Assembly (NCBI GenBank): GCA_025617375.2
Contig: JAMYGW020000006.1
Span: forward strand, 191,001-255,000
Direction of reading: 5' to 3'
From: Acarospora socialis
Lineage: Eukaryota; Ascomycota; Lecanoromycetes; Acarosporales; Acarosporaceae
DNA length: 64,000 nucleotides
Below the pieces are notes generated by a model that saw nothing but the letters and a program-made list of their open reading frames with translations, was not told the origin of the DNA and made no database searches. The position numbers and the translations under genes were made by a program. Positions 24,790 through 36,200 of the stretch are shown here, piece after piece (within the stretch, counting starts at the first letter, position 1; each line of letters opens with the position of its first letter).

Positions 24790-27700
24790 AAGAATTAAAT
24801 TAGTGATCATTTCAATATCTAAAAAGACACAGATGATCATTTGAAGCTGAATGAGAGATTAGTGCAATGATGTCTAATCTTATTCTCTTAGTCATTGACA
24901 ATTTTCACATTCAATGCAGCACTGATGAGATAAGTGTCATTAATTCAACTTCTCTTCATGTTGTACAAAATAAATATATTAAAAATTGTAACTTCTTTCT
25001 CATGCAACTTATTCAAATCACTATACTCTAATAAATCAACATTCTGTCATCAATTCTTAACTCTGTGAAAGTTCTACAATAAATACTTCTCTATATGATA
25101 TCTGAATAGTAGAAAGTCTTTTTATTCAGTTAAGATAAGTGAATTATAAAAGTAAATAAAATCAATAAATTAATTAACATCATACAACAGAGACAAATTG
25201 TCAGCAGAAGAATTATGTGATTATTGTGTGAAAAAAACTTGAAAAATATATGTGAAGTGTTGATGATTGAAGAGATAATTTTGAGAAATCTGTGAAAATT
25301 ATAAGAGAAATGATCATAATACTAAATGCATTATACAAAATAAAAATACAGATAATGTATCATCATCAGAAATAGAAAAGATAATAAAAATTATTAAATC
25401 TGATCACAAGATCAAAGCTTCAGCAGTATATAATAAATAAATTATTATTTTTTTTGCATTTTTTAGATCTGAGTGTCTTATACAAATGAAATACTCTATC
25501 ACAAATTCTCAAAGTTCTTGTATACTTTATTGCAAAGCTTCAAGATACTATATATTGAATATTGTATTCTATAAAACTTAGTCAAGAAATATTTTAGTTT
25601 AATGCAGCTGATGATCTTGTATAATATGTAAAAGATGAAAAATCTATTGATGATAAATCTAAATCTGAATCTAGATCTGAATCAGAATTGTGAAATTCTG
25701 TTAATGTGCATGAAAATTGCATGAAATTAGTCAATATATATTAATAAAGTAATATCATACAACTTACAGTAGCTGTCTCTGTCTTAACAGAAGATGAATT
25801 GATATTTAGTTTGATCTTTAGTTTGTTTTCTCTCTTAATCTTCTTAATAAATGATTTGAACAACTTTTTCTTCTTAATAATCTTTTTCTTTATAAACTCA
25901 ATATCATATGACACAGCAGTCTTCTTTTCAACTATCAAAAACATTAAATAGTCACTGAATGTAAACTTAAAGTAAGTCAACAAATTCAAAGTTATTGTGA
26001 CATTCTTCACACTATATTCAAGATAAATTGAATCTTCTTTGCTTTAATCATTTGCAAGTGTGAAAAATATAACATTCTATACAATATGATTTCATCAATA
26101 TATGTCAGATACAAGATCTGTATGAATAAAGATCTTGAGATTGTCAAAAATATAATTATAAAGTTAAATACTGCATCTCTCTAAAAACAAGTACATGTAA
26201 GCTGTTGTATAATCAATGTTGAATGCAAAAAACAATAAATAAAGTATTTTATATCAATAATTTTGTATTCTACATACTTCTTGATCTCATGAAGTTTATT
26301 ATGATCATTTTCATAGATATAAGTCTCTTAACATAGAGTCACTATTATACAATGCACTTTAAACACAGCAATATCAGTAGCAACAGTGCTGCTTGAGTTT
26401 AGAAACTGATGTTTACATGTAAATATGAACAAAAAATATCATAAATTTGTGTATTAACTGCTTGTCATGCAGTTTCTGCTGTAATAGAAATGTGTAATAG
26501 TACTAATGATGCTGTTGTATGATGCAGTGAAGTTAAAATGATATTGAGATCAATGATTACTTATTGACTGAAAGTATTTAAATTTTTAACATTATATTAA
26601 TTATAGTACTGCTTGATTTTTCATTCTGTATGTGATCTATTTGAGTTTTAACATCATTCAGTAAATGTGAATTCAGATATTTTGATGTTATATAATACAT
26701 GTATTTTGAAAGAAAGTTACATAAAAGATATTTCAGTCAGATAAGTTCTTCTCAAAATCTTTTGACTGTATATTAAGATCTGATTCTTCTTTGAGAATGT
26801 TTATTTCATTATTATTTTGTACAATTTCTAAATCTTGTTTTTAATCTATTAACTGAGCACTAAATTTATTTTCTGCAGTCTGTTCAATTTTGATTAAAAA
26901 TATTTTTCTGCATAATTTAATCAATTTGATCAGAATTGATGTTAATTCTGATTGAATATGTTATTGTATGATTGTGCATAACTGAACATAGATCTTACAA
27001 TGAGATCATAATTCATCTGTAAAAACATTCTCTGCACAAATATTTAAAAGTTTTATATTTAAATTCTGCAGCTATTCTGCACATCAATTAAGAATGATAG
27101 ATGAAAGATATTCATCAATATTTATAAATTAGTGTGTTATACAATACTAATGAATTAAGAATACATATTTTAACTTGTATACATTGACAAGTTAAGAGAC
27201 AGCTCAGCTATTTTGACTTAAAAAAGAGTGAAATAGCAGCTCAGAGTCAGCTCAGAACTAGATTTTAGCTGTGTATACTTGCTCTGAGTGCTTTGAGCTG
27301 ACTCTGAGCTGCTTAGTAAGCTTATAAATTATATATTTCATTTATATTGTATTTTACATCATATATTACAAATTACTAAAATTAGAATTAAGCTATACAC
27401 TAAGCTTTAAGCTTAATTGCTTAGTGTAAAAACAACACTAATGCTCTAATTAATGAGTCATCAACACTAGTGCATTTATAATTTTATTTTTGAAAAATTC
27501 AGACAAAATACACTAGTATTTAATATATTATTATTACTAATACTACACACACTTATAGTTATTAAATTTATCTAAAGTCAAGAAAGTTTCTAAATATAGA
27601 CTGATTATTAAGCAATTTTTTATGATTTTATTTATGAATATTATTCACTTTTATACACATTTTAAATATAGCTCAGAGCTAGCTCAGAGCACTTCAGAGC

Positions 27701-29533
27701 TAGTACATGAGCTCAATTAGCTCAGAGCAGTTTTTTGAGTAAAAGTGAGCAAAATCTAGCTCTGAGTCAGCTCTGAGCCATGTCATTATATTGCTGATGT
27801 ATGATGTTTGTAATTGATCAATGAAATTCATATTCACTGATATATCATGATTCTTTGCTGCAACTGTTTCTGAATAATTATATAGCACATGAAGCTGATC
27901 AGTTACAGCATTAAAACAATTGAATTGTCATTGTACAGTATGATTATTTTACAGTTGCACAGATTTATAGATTTCTTGTTGCACAATTGACATATATATA
28001 GTCAGCATGATAATACAATCATCAGAAAATAAATGATCATAAAATCTCTCTTTTGTGAGATGATGAAAGTAATTTTAAATATATTAGCATTGTACAAGCA
28101 ATATTAAATGAGAAAATACTTATATATCAGTAAAAGATCTGACTTTTTGTCAGTTGAGATCATCAAGTCTTAATATGTTGATTTGCAGTACTTGTGTTAT
28201 AGTAGTAACAGTCAATCAAATCAATGTCTAACTGTGTCATATGACACAGTGCTGTGTGCATCTCAGCACACAATGTTGTTTTTTTTTCACAATCAAATTA
28301 TAAGATCTGTGAAAGAAATTCAACTGTTTTGATTGTCTTTAGATACTGACATGCAACACTGATTTTTGTACAATTTGAGATATCAACATAAATTCATGAA
28401 ATATAGCAAGAAAATGCATTTATTTCAGCATAAATCTGAAAATCTCACATGCTCAACTTATTGTGATCATCAATTGATCAGATATAGTTGAGATCTGAAA
28501 TGATGTATTTGTTGCAGTAACATTGCAAATTATTTATATGATATTGATAATTTTCTGAATTGAGCTCTTTAACTATGACAAAGAAATAATTTTTGTTTCT
28601 ATGTTAGTTGCTAGAAACAAATATATATATATTATATAACTTAAATATAATATCTGACAACAAGATGTTCTTTTATACAAAAGTATGTATATAACATGCT
28701 TCTTTCATAATCATCAATAATTTCTGTATTTAATTCTTCAAAAACTATTTTTCTAAAATTTTCATCTGTCTCTATCTGATCAAAAATGAAGACTTTTCAG
28801 ACAAATCTCAGTTTTTTGTGTAATCATATAAGATTTACAGACTTTAAACTATATTCTTTTTGTTTCACAATATGTAGAATAATTTTGTCATTAACACAAG
28901 AGATAAAGAAAAGAGCAGTTACACAAAAATAAGTTGAGAAAAGTTATCTGTCTTAATTCTTTTTGATATTTGTTAGTTTTTGAGATGTCATTGAATTGTA
29001 TAAGCATTACACACAACTTTGTGCTCTTCTTCAAGTAACTGAAATATCTTCTTTGCAGTGTGATTTTTCTGAAAAAACACAATAATTTAATTTTTATGAG
29101 AAGCAAGATCAATAGAACATTTATTGTTTCTCATTTTGCTGTCTTTGTACAACAATGTTTGATTATTGAATATAGTTGATAATATGAATTTGTGTGTGCA
29201 TATATTAGTGCAGTTTCATAAGTGATGATTTCACATAAAATATAAAACTCTTACTACAGACTCAGACTTTTCAAAGTTCTATATTGTACAATATATATTC
29301 ATTATTAATATATGTTCAGCAAAACTCTGTTGTACAATGTCATTCATTTATAGAAACTATATATATTAATATATATCATGCAATTCACATCAACAGATTC
29401 AGTAATGTAAGCAGTAACATATAGATTATGTAATACTACATCTTTTAGAATTTGAGTTCAAATCTCAGCTGAATCATTCAAGAATATTGTGTGCAAGTTC
29501 TACAATAATGTGAAACATGCACATGCTGTTCTT
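24790..29533. repeat. AT-rich tract lacking CpG, CpC and GpG (RIP-like scar)
   Basis: In 4,744 bases I find no CG, no GG and a single CC (27,778-27,779), although G+C is about 25-30% by eye and GC, CA, TG, TC and GA words are common. Chance alone would give some 250 such dinucleotides. Every remaining C (bar one) is followed by A or T and every G is preceded by A or T. This is what complete C-to-T change at C before C or G, on both strands, would leave. The edges are sharp: ordinary sequence with CC and GG resumes within tens of bases on both sides. The open frames inside contain no Gly or Pro codons. The tract is probably decayed repeat; I cannot name the element(s). Confidence 0.85.
27236..27780. 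mobile_element. MITE-like element with long imperfect terminal inverted repeats
   Basis: The left arm 27,236-27,312 and right arm 27,671-27,780 are inverted copies. The outer 30 nt match (GCTCAGAG..CTCAGA.CTAGATTTT on both), and an inner block GCTCTGAGTGCTTTGAGCTG matches the complement GCTCTGAAGTGCTCTGAGCT. The centre holds a further small palindrome (TACACTAAGC..GCTTAGTGTA, about 27,396-27,430). There is no coding capacity. The target duplication is not clear, so the superfamily is open. The lone surviving CC of the tract sits at the tip of the right arm. Confidence 0.55.
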
Positions 29534-30029
29534 GGACTATCATTTTGTTGTATGTTATAAAATTCAGAAAATTTTCTTGGTTGTTGTTAAGTCAGTCTCA
29601 GTTGCCCATAGCACTGTACACTCAGACTGATACACACTTTTCATTCTCTGTTTCAAGGGAATCAGCCTATCATGGGCTAGAGATGAGTCCTCAAAGAAGT
29701 GCCAATTCTGGTACACCACTGACGTACTAGGCAAGCCTGCCGAACTTGATAATCTGTCACCACCTAAACCAATCTTATCAACAACAACTCCAGAATTAGA
29801 ATCAATTGTGTCATCAAAAGACATCTGATTCCCTTCTGACTACAGAAATATTGAATTGTTACATTTTCTGATCATTCAGATGACAGAAGTGCATGCAGTC
29901 TGAAAGAATCAAGCAATGTCTGACTACTGATAGGAGGTGAAGGACTGGGTTAAGAAGCGTAAACTGTGGGAGTGGTATATTATCAAATGAGAATTGAATA
30001 AGGATAGTGATTGCGTGGCCTTTCTACAG
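29534..30029. other. Transition zone after the AT-rich tract
   Basis: CC, GG and a few CG return from 29,534 on. The stretch holds short unassigned open frames and ends in a plausible splice acceptor (TTTCTACAG) in front of the orphan exon. Confidence 0.4.
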
Positions 30030-30125
30030 GACATCAGCCCCGAGGTGATCGCAGCCAATGCCCCCAAGACGGCGGAGGACGGTACCTTATACTACGACAC
30101 CGACGACGAGTTCGACGACGTCTAA
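30030..30125 (+). pseudogene. Orphan 3'-terminal exon of a host gene
   Basis: Directly after an acceptor-like TTTCTACAG, an exon of 31 codons reads DISPEVIAANAPKTAEDG, then TLYYDTDDEFDDV and TAA. G+C, CpG content and the acidic tail look like genuine host coding sequence and differ sharply from the AT-rich flank. No matching upstream exons are visible; 5' of it lies only repeat-derived DNA. It is most likely the stump of a gene cut by repeat insertion or rearrangement, or a captured fragment. I cannot name the parent gene. Confidence 0.45.
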
Positions 30126-32580
30126 CCACCTTCAGTTCCTACGGCTTTGCTTTCGGTTTTTGCACACCTCCTTCCTCCTACAGCGTCATGGGTAGAGCTT
30201 CGCGCTCCTTATTTCGCCTCTTCTTTACAATTACTGCGGCACTGCTCACGGATATCCCGTATGATCTACCTCTTCTCTCACGGCACCAACTACCTCGCGA
30301 ATACTGGCGATAGGACGGAAGATGGGCGAGGCGAATGAAAAACGTATCAACGAGGGCGTCGATGCTTTTCATGTTGCCGACATAGTGTTACGGGATTACC
30401 AGCGTTGCTTCCTTACGGTTTCCTTACATAAGTTGCATACCTTGCTCTATGCTTCGCCGAAGACACTAGCAATAAACACCTCTCCAGCATAGGAGAAACG
30501 CAACTGGTCATTCACACAGTATCATGGCAGCACTCTATCTCAAAGCCGTTGAGTCCGCGTTCAAGATCAAGATTGTCAAAGCGGCTTGCAACTGTTGTCA
30601 CTATTGTGAACGAATCATCAATATATTTGAAAGAAAGACCGTGAAGAAGCGAGTGATGGATATCCTGCCTAAACCATGTGGTCTTCTCAAAGCGAGGTGC
30701 TCGATCCTGAGCACATAGATGACTTGAACTACAAGCGAGTAATGCTATACATCAACTAATGGTTTCCGGATATATATTCAGGAGCCGGCCATTGAACAAG
30801 AGTGTGTGGTTGGAAAAAGGTTTCTGTGTGGCACCAAATCGTATATTGCGAGAGATGAGTTGACTTCATGTCTACACTTACTTGAGCACAAGATGGCATG
30901 GTGGTAATCACAGATGTAGCTGCCATTAAGAGCCAACTTGATCAGGGATATGCACGTTGGGTCAAGACGCTTATTGGTCTACTTAAGCAGTCAATATTGG
31001 TTTGACAAGTTAAGATGTGGCGAAGAACCCCTAAGTTTCCGGGGCATGGAAGTCAACAGAGATGGTATGGTCCACAACCGCGTGCATTAGGGCTGAAGCT
31101 CCTGACAAAGCTCCATGGTTGCTCATCAAGGTGATTTGCACTTAGAGTATAGCCACTCTAGGTTGCGTTCATCCTTGCAACTCAGTTCCTCGTACACAGT
31201 AGAGGAGATAGTATGGTTACTCTGGAATACAGATTTACCGTATCTTGGGAATCATGGAGAATGTACTGGGTGGCTAGAGTTTGGCGCCATCGATCGCGCC
31301 AACAGCACAGTAGACCTTCACGCACCTCAGAGGTCTGTTCACTCTACATCCCTGATTGTCTACTTCTGCGGGTGCTATACCGCGGGACGTGACAAGTGCG
31401 CCGAATGCTTGCGGATCTCCCAGCGGAAGTGCAGTTTAGCTGGTGGTGGTCGTTCCGTTGGTAAGTATTTGGCCAGGAAGCCGGTCCATAGCTAAAGCTC
31501 GGCAGCCGTTGCCGTTGTCGTCGCTCCCCTTCCCGCCGAGGCTCCCGTCCTGACCCCTGAGGATGACGCCGCAGAACGGCCCGGGTCTCCTCGGTTGATT
31601 TCTCTGAATGTGGAGAACAATTTCGTGAAGCAAGAACCGAGCTGTACGGACCCTGCCCGTCCAGTGCGTACAGAATATGGAAAAGTGAAATTCTCAAGTT
31701 CTGTCGCATCATACTCGCCCGGAAGCAGCCTACTTCGCAGACAGACTCATAACTTTGCGGATGAACCTCTTGGCGGAAAGACACATACAGCAGCAAAATC
31801 TTTTAGAAGCTTGTGAAGACTCAATCTCTTATATTCTTTGTTTAGAGCCCTCTCTCCATCTCAGGTACAAAAATTGAGCGAAACACTATAAGTCAATTGG
31901 AATCCTGACTTGCACTTATTGCAGACTCAAGTAGTCAAAGGTAGACGCCGCAGAGGAGGGTGAAGTTATGAGTAGAATGTGTTGAAGAGGCAGAAGCCAC
32001 TGCCACTAACTACACTGCCATACTTCTGGCACTCGAATCTGCAAGTAAAATCGCCCGCCTGGAAAAGAATTCACAACATCCCAACACGGTTGCACCAAGG
32101 GCTATGCCAGAGCAATATGAGGTGGTCTGTACTCGACAGAATGCAGGTCCATCATGATATCATCCAAGCAAGGCCACAAAAACCCGACGGCCGATGCTGC
32201 CAGCATTGCCGTCACTTTGGCTTGGTTCAAACAACCAAAGAAACTCGACCAAGGTGCCACCAAAATCGATGCACTCAGAAAGCACTGGTCAAGGCATAGA
32301 TGGAAGAAATGAGTCCTGAAGATCTTCTAACGGCAGCAAAGGTGAAACAAGGAACTGTAGCTGTTGTGAAACAGCCAGCAATCGAACTTCAACTACCTCA
32401 GCGCTGGCACAGAGAGAAAGAAGACAATACCACGCCTGCTGTCGCCTCTTCTCTCGGTCCAGTTGGCTACATGATTCTCGAGAACTCGATATCGGGCTCT
32501 GTGCCCTACATTAGTATCGAGAAACAGGCCCCTTCAACAATCTACTGCTGGAAAGCTTGAAGTGAGGCGGCCCAGATCAT
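30126..32580. other. Unassigned stretch
   Basis: About 2.5 kb with ordinary G+C and several short open frames (for example 31,115-31,495 and 32,300-32,560), none with a recognisable domain, splice-linked partner or good codon pattern. Confidence 0.4.
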
Positions 32581-33008
32581 CCAAAGATAAATAAGCAGAT
32601 GACAACCATTAAGCCATCCTTGCCAGAAGCATAAAGGTGATCTGTGGTACACATAGACAGTCCACATTGCAGATTGAGGTGCTTGAGGGTCTCATTACTT
32701 GGCTGACCTCACCAATGCATTCACATATGAAGAGTGCAACCCCAGACTCAAGCATCAGTGTTGCTGGCCTGGACTGATTTAGTGGGACACTGAGAGATTA
32801 TGTAACTCTTCAGTCATTCTTCACTGAGGAGAGAGTTTTATGTGCATTGACATGTCACCATGTGCTGCAGTCAACAGGAATAATCAAATCTGTCACATTG
32901 TCACCACCACCATTGCCCTCATATGACTTCAAATTTGATGTCGTGGGATGTTATCACCCAGTCATTGAGAAACCCAATTCCTCTCTCAAAGTTCAGCAGC
33001 CATCTACT
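32581..33008. repeat. CpG-depleted remnant
   Basis: 428 bases of roughly 45% G+C with a single CpG (32,942) but many CC and GG. About 20 CpG would be expected. The loss is confined to CpG, unlike the AT-rich tract to the left. The 3' edge coincides with the target duplication of the MITE at 33,009. Confidence 0.65.
33001..33008. repeat. Target-site duplication, left copy
   Basis: CATCTACT, identical to 33,290-33,297, flanking the MITE. An 8-bp duplication is the hallmark of hAT transposition. Confidence 0.85.
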
Positions 33009-33289
33009 TAGGGTGACCGTCGGGCCAGCCTGACCCTGACCCGACCCGGCTTGACCCTGGCCCGACCCGCGGGTCGGGTCAGAAATTTTGGCCCATGGGT
33101 CGGGTCAGGGTCAAACCAATTGCTCTGACCCGACCCGCGGGTCAATCAGGGTCAGAATATACACTACTTTTAAAAATTTTGAGCCTCAATCCATTGATCT
33201 AGGGCTAGATTCGTTAGAAATAAGCGTTAGATATACTATATTTAGTATGGGTGGGCTGCCAAGCCTGACCCGACCCGACGGCCACCCTA
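33009..33289. mobile_element. hAT-type MITE, 281 bp
   Basis: The ends are inverted: the left begins TAGGGTGACCGTCGGG, and the complement of the right end begins TAGGGTGGCCGTCGGG. The start fits the hAT consensus YARNG. Perfect 8-bp duplications flank it. The inside is built of GACCCGACCC/GGGTCGGGTC words with a palindrome around CCGCGGG, so it can fold into long hairpins. There is no coding capacity, so it is non-autonomous and would depend on a hAT transposase elsewhere. It is full of CpG, CC and GG, in contrast to its surroundings, so it is young or was not touched by the local mutation process. Confidence 0.88.
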
Positions 33290-33297
33290 CATCTACT
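33290..33297. repeat. Target-site duplication, right copy
   Basis: CATCTACT, matching 33,001-33,008 exactly. Confidence 0.85.
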
Positions 33298-36200
33298 GTC
33301 AATCATCACACAGTCTGTGAAGCTCTCACCTCACAGCTGGCAGAGACTGACGCCAAGATTGTGAGGCATGAGAAGAATCTGGTTAGGGTTATTTAGGGTT
33401 AGGGTTATCGAGAAGAAATGGCGCGGCCTTTAAATGAACGCTTTATTGGTTCAAAAGTGTTTCCAAGCGGCAGAAGAGATAACTTTAAAGGATGCTGAAC
33501 ACCATTCGCTAATCAGCAGCCCATTAATCATCTCATTATATCTTAAAACAAACGAAGAGCCTGCATGATTCGTAATGAGTCATTACCAAGGGCTTGGATA
33601 GGATCAAGGTCGACAACATCGCAGCTTGAAGTGAAGACGGGCTCGTCATGTCACCCAGTCTTGACAACTTTCAGCTGACTTACACGGGCCTGAGATAATA
33701 CAAAACGTCTCTCTAGCTGGCAATATGCCCGGTTGTGCAATTCAACTGTAAGAGAAAGCTCACAACCTATGGAAATCCTGCTTCATCATGTATCCTGATA
33801 TGGACAGAAGGCAGACTGAAGAGTATATACTGCAATTCAGTAATCTCAAGGAAAAGTTGACGATAACATCATTTCTTGTCATCAAACAAAATCCGAACTG
33901 ACATTGGCCTTCAGAGCTGCCGCTTCAAGACTGAGACCTGGTGAACACTAGTCTGTGAAATGCTTGTGAGATCTCAACAGCTTGCAATGCCCAGGTGCTT
34001 TTGAACTGAACGATTTTCACACAGTTGTGTCATCATTTGGAAAGCCATACAGAGATGACACAGCGAAGGTCTGTGTATCATCAAGGAATGTTGACTACTC
34101 GCTGGCGCTTTCAGCAAGAAGAAGAGTGCGTACATCAGCACATTTTCAAATAGTTGCTAAGCATAGTTACGGAAAACTGCCGCTGTTCTGTGAGCAGTCC
34201 GGAGAGTGGGTAAGGGCAAAATAACCGAAGCGCAATCAACCATGGTCGAGAACATCCAAGGGTAGCTGAACCAGCAGGGTGCAGAGACGTCGGAAGATGA
34301 AATCCAAGCTACGTTGATGTCATTGTTTGCGAACGTGTTGGAGCAACAAATGATTGGATGGCCACTTACCAATCCACTGGCCTCACGGTGTACTCGCCCG
34401 AGTCCGCCGATCGCCTGATGTTTCGCTCGAGGTGACAGAAGAGAAGGTAAAAGCGGCTACGCAGGAACGCCAATGAAAGATAGCAGGTTTTGGAAGATGG
34501 TCTTGTTGTTGTGAAGGGAGAGAGGTAGCTTGGCTACAGTTATTGTATTGGTCCAGGCTCGCTATATTCATTCCACGGACAGTCTCTCGTGCACCCCTTC
34601 CATGAGCCCAGGACAAACAACTAGGGTAGATTTTGAGTGGGCCGACTATATCATGTTTACAAAACCATGGCGTCGAACCTAAGACACATGGCTCGGTGTT
34701 CGGAAATGATGGAACTAGATTTGGGAAGATGTTGACAACCGCAGGAGCAGAAAGAAGAGAATGAGATTGAGGCAGTCATGCAAGAATTGATTATCTCCGA
34801 CTCCATTTTGTAATCATGGAATCTCGGAACTCTTGACGTAAAACATCATCCCCTATGCTGCTAGGAGAAAGCTCCCACGTGAAGAGTTATTATCAACCTC
34901 AAGAAAACAGATCCAGGATGGCTTCAACCTTGTTCTGACCCACCCAGCAGCGAAGAGTTCATTCATCGAGTGACATCCGAGCCAGCTCGTTGATGATGGT
35001 GGTGTAAGGCTCGGTTCGCTCAGCAATAGAGAGAATCTGCTCTTCCATCCCAAGGTCTTTCACAATACAATGTAAATTGCACGGCAATGAATTAAACCAA
35101 TCGTTGAATCTATACCTAGCATGGCACAACAGGTCTGACATGACTAGAGAAGAAGCTTGGATGGTCCAACGGCGGCATCCTTGAGAGAAGAACTGTTGTA
35201 CAAGAATTACACTGCGTCTCTGTCCATGCTTCATGATCGTTAATACTTTTCTGTGTGGGGTCTGTGCTCAAATCTGCTCAGTGGGCACACCTTGATAAGA
35301 TTGTCGCATTACCATGTAAGTTGTAACGTTCAAAACATCAGTGAGGTACAGCTATCTAATATCTGTCTCTCTACAGCTCCGTTGGACTATTTGACCCTCG
35401 AATTCTTAACAGGTCAGACTATCAAAGCATTCAGCATCAGAATCTCCCATCAAGCCACCCCGGAGGTGTTGGAGCAAAGACTGGATTCCTTATGGTCTCT
35501 TTTGCCCACACTTTTACTACGTAAGTCATTCTTGAGGACTGGCCGGATGGTCTCATACATCGACACACCTATACTAACTATCAGCTACCATCATCGAAGG
35601 AAATCGAGACATTTCGAGGATCTTCAATTCAAGCGACAAAGAAAAGATATGTTGCGAACCCGGCAGTTTTTAACGCGGAATCGACAGTACTCAATCATAT
35701 CTGAAAAGAGCGTTGGAGGTTTCACCACAGAAGCCTTATGAGCTGAAGTAACCCGCAACTCGCGATGTTTGTGACCATGGTCAGTAGGTCAATCCGAACT
35801 TTCTCTAGCTCATCATATAGAGGATTAACGAGTCAGTTCTAGGTACCACAACATCATACAAAATTGAGGCGAAAGACTCAATGGCTTGGTAGTGATTTGA
35901 TTCCATCTGCATACGCCAGTGGCTTAATGGTTTCAGACCGCAGCAGCAGCCACCTATGCCCGGCTTAGCAACTCCAGCTCGGACGAAATACCGATCTTCC
36001 CACAATTAAATGGGAGAGGTAATACACTGCCTCCGTTAGGAACCAATGTGAGTGGAACCCGCCAAGGGATGTGTTCACGACCGCGCTTGAGAAAGATATT
36101 TCAAGAGCTTGTTGGTTCTCCAATGAGAGTAGCACTCAGCCCCGCTTCTTCTGGAACAACAGACATTTAGAGACTCTTTCTAGAAACAAGATCTGGGTTG

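Noticed and set aside
24790-29533. Explaining the tract as classical CpA-directed RIP
   Set aside because: CA and TG words remain abundant throughout, while CC, GG and CG are absent; the context is wrong for CpA-type RIP.
24790-29533. Explaining the missing pairs by low G+C alone, or by a mitochondrial insert
   Set aside because: GC dinucleotides are common and roughly 250 CC/CG/GG would still be expected; no mitochondrial gene resemblance was seen.
31115-31495. 126-codon open frame and its antisense 150-codon frame
   Set aside because: Overlapping frames on both strands without motifs; neither can be preferred.
33009-33289. The GACCC/GGGTC words as a CRISPR array or regulatory array
   Set aside because: The terminal inverted repeats and 8-bp target duplication identify a MITE; spacing is irregular and a fungal CRISPR is not expected.
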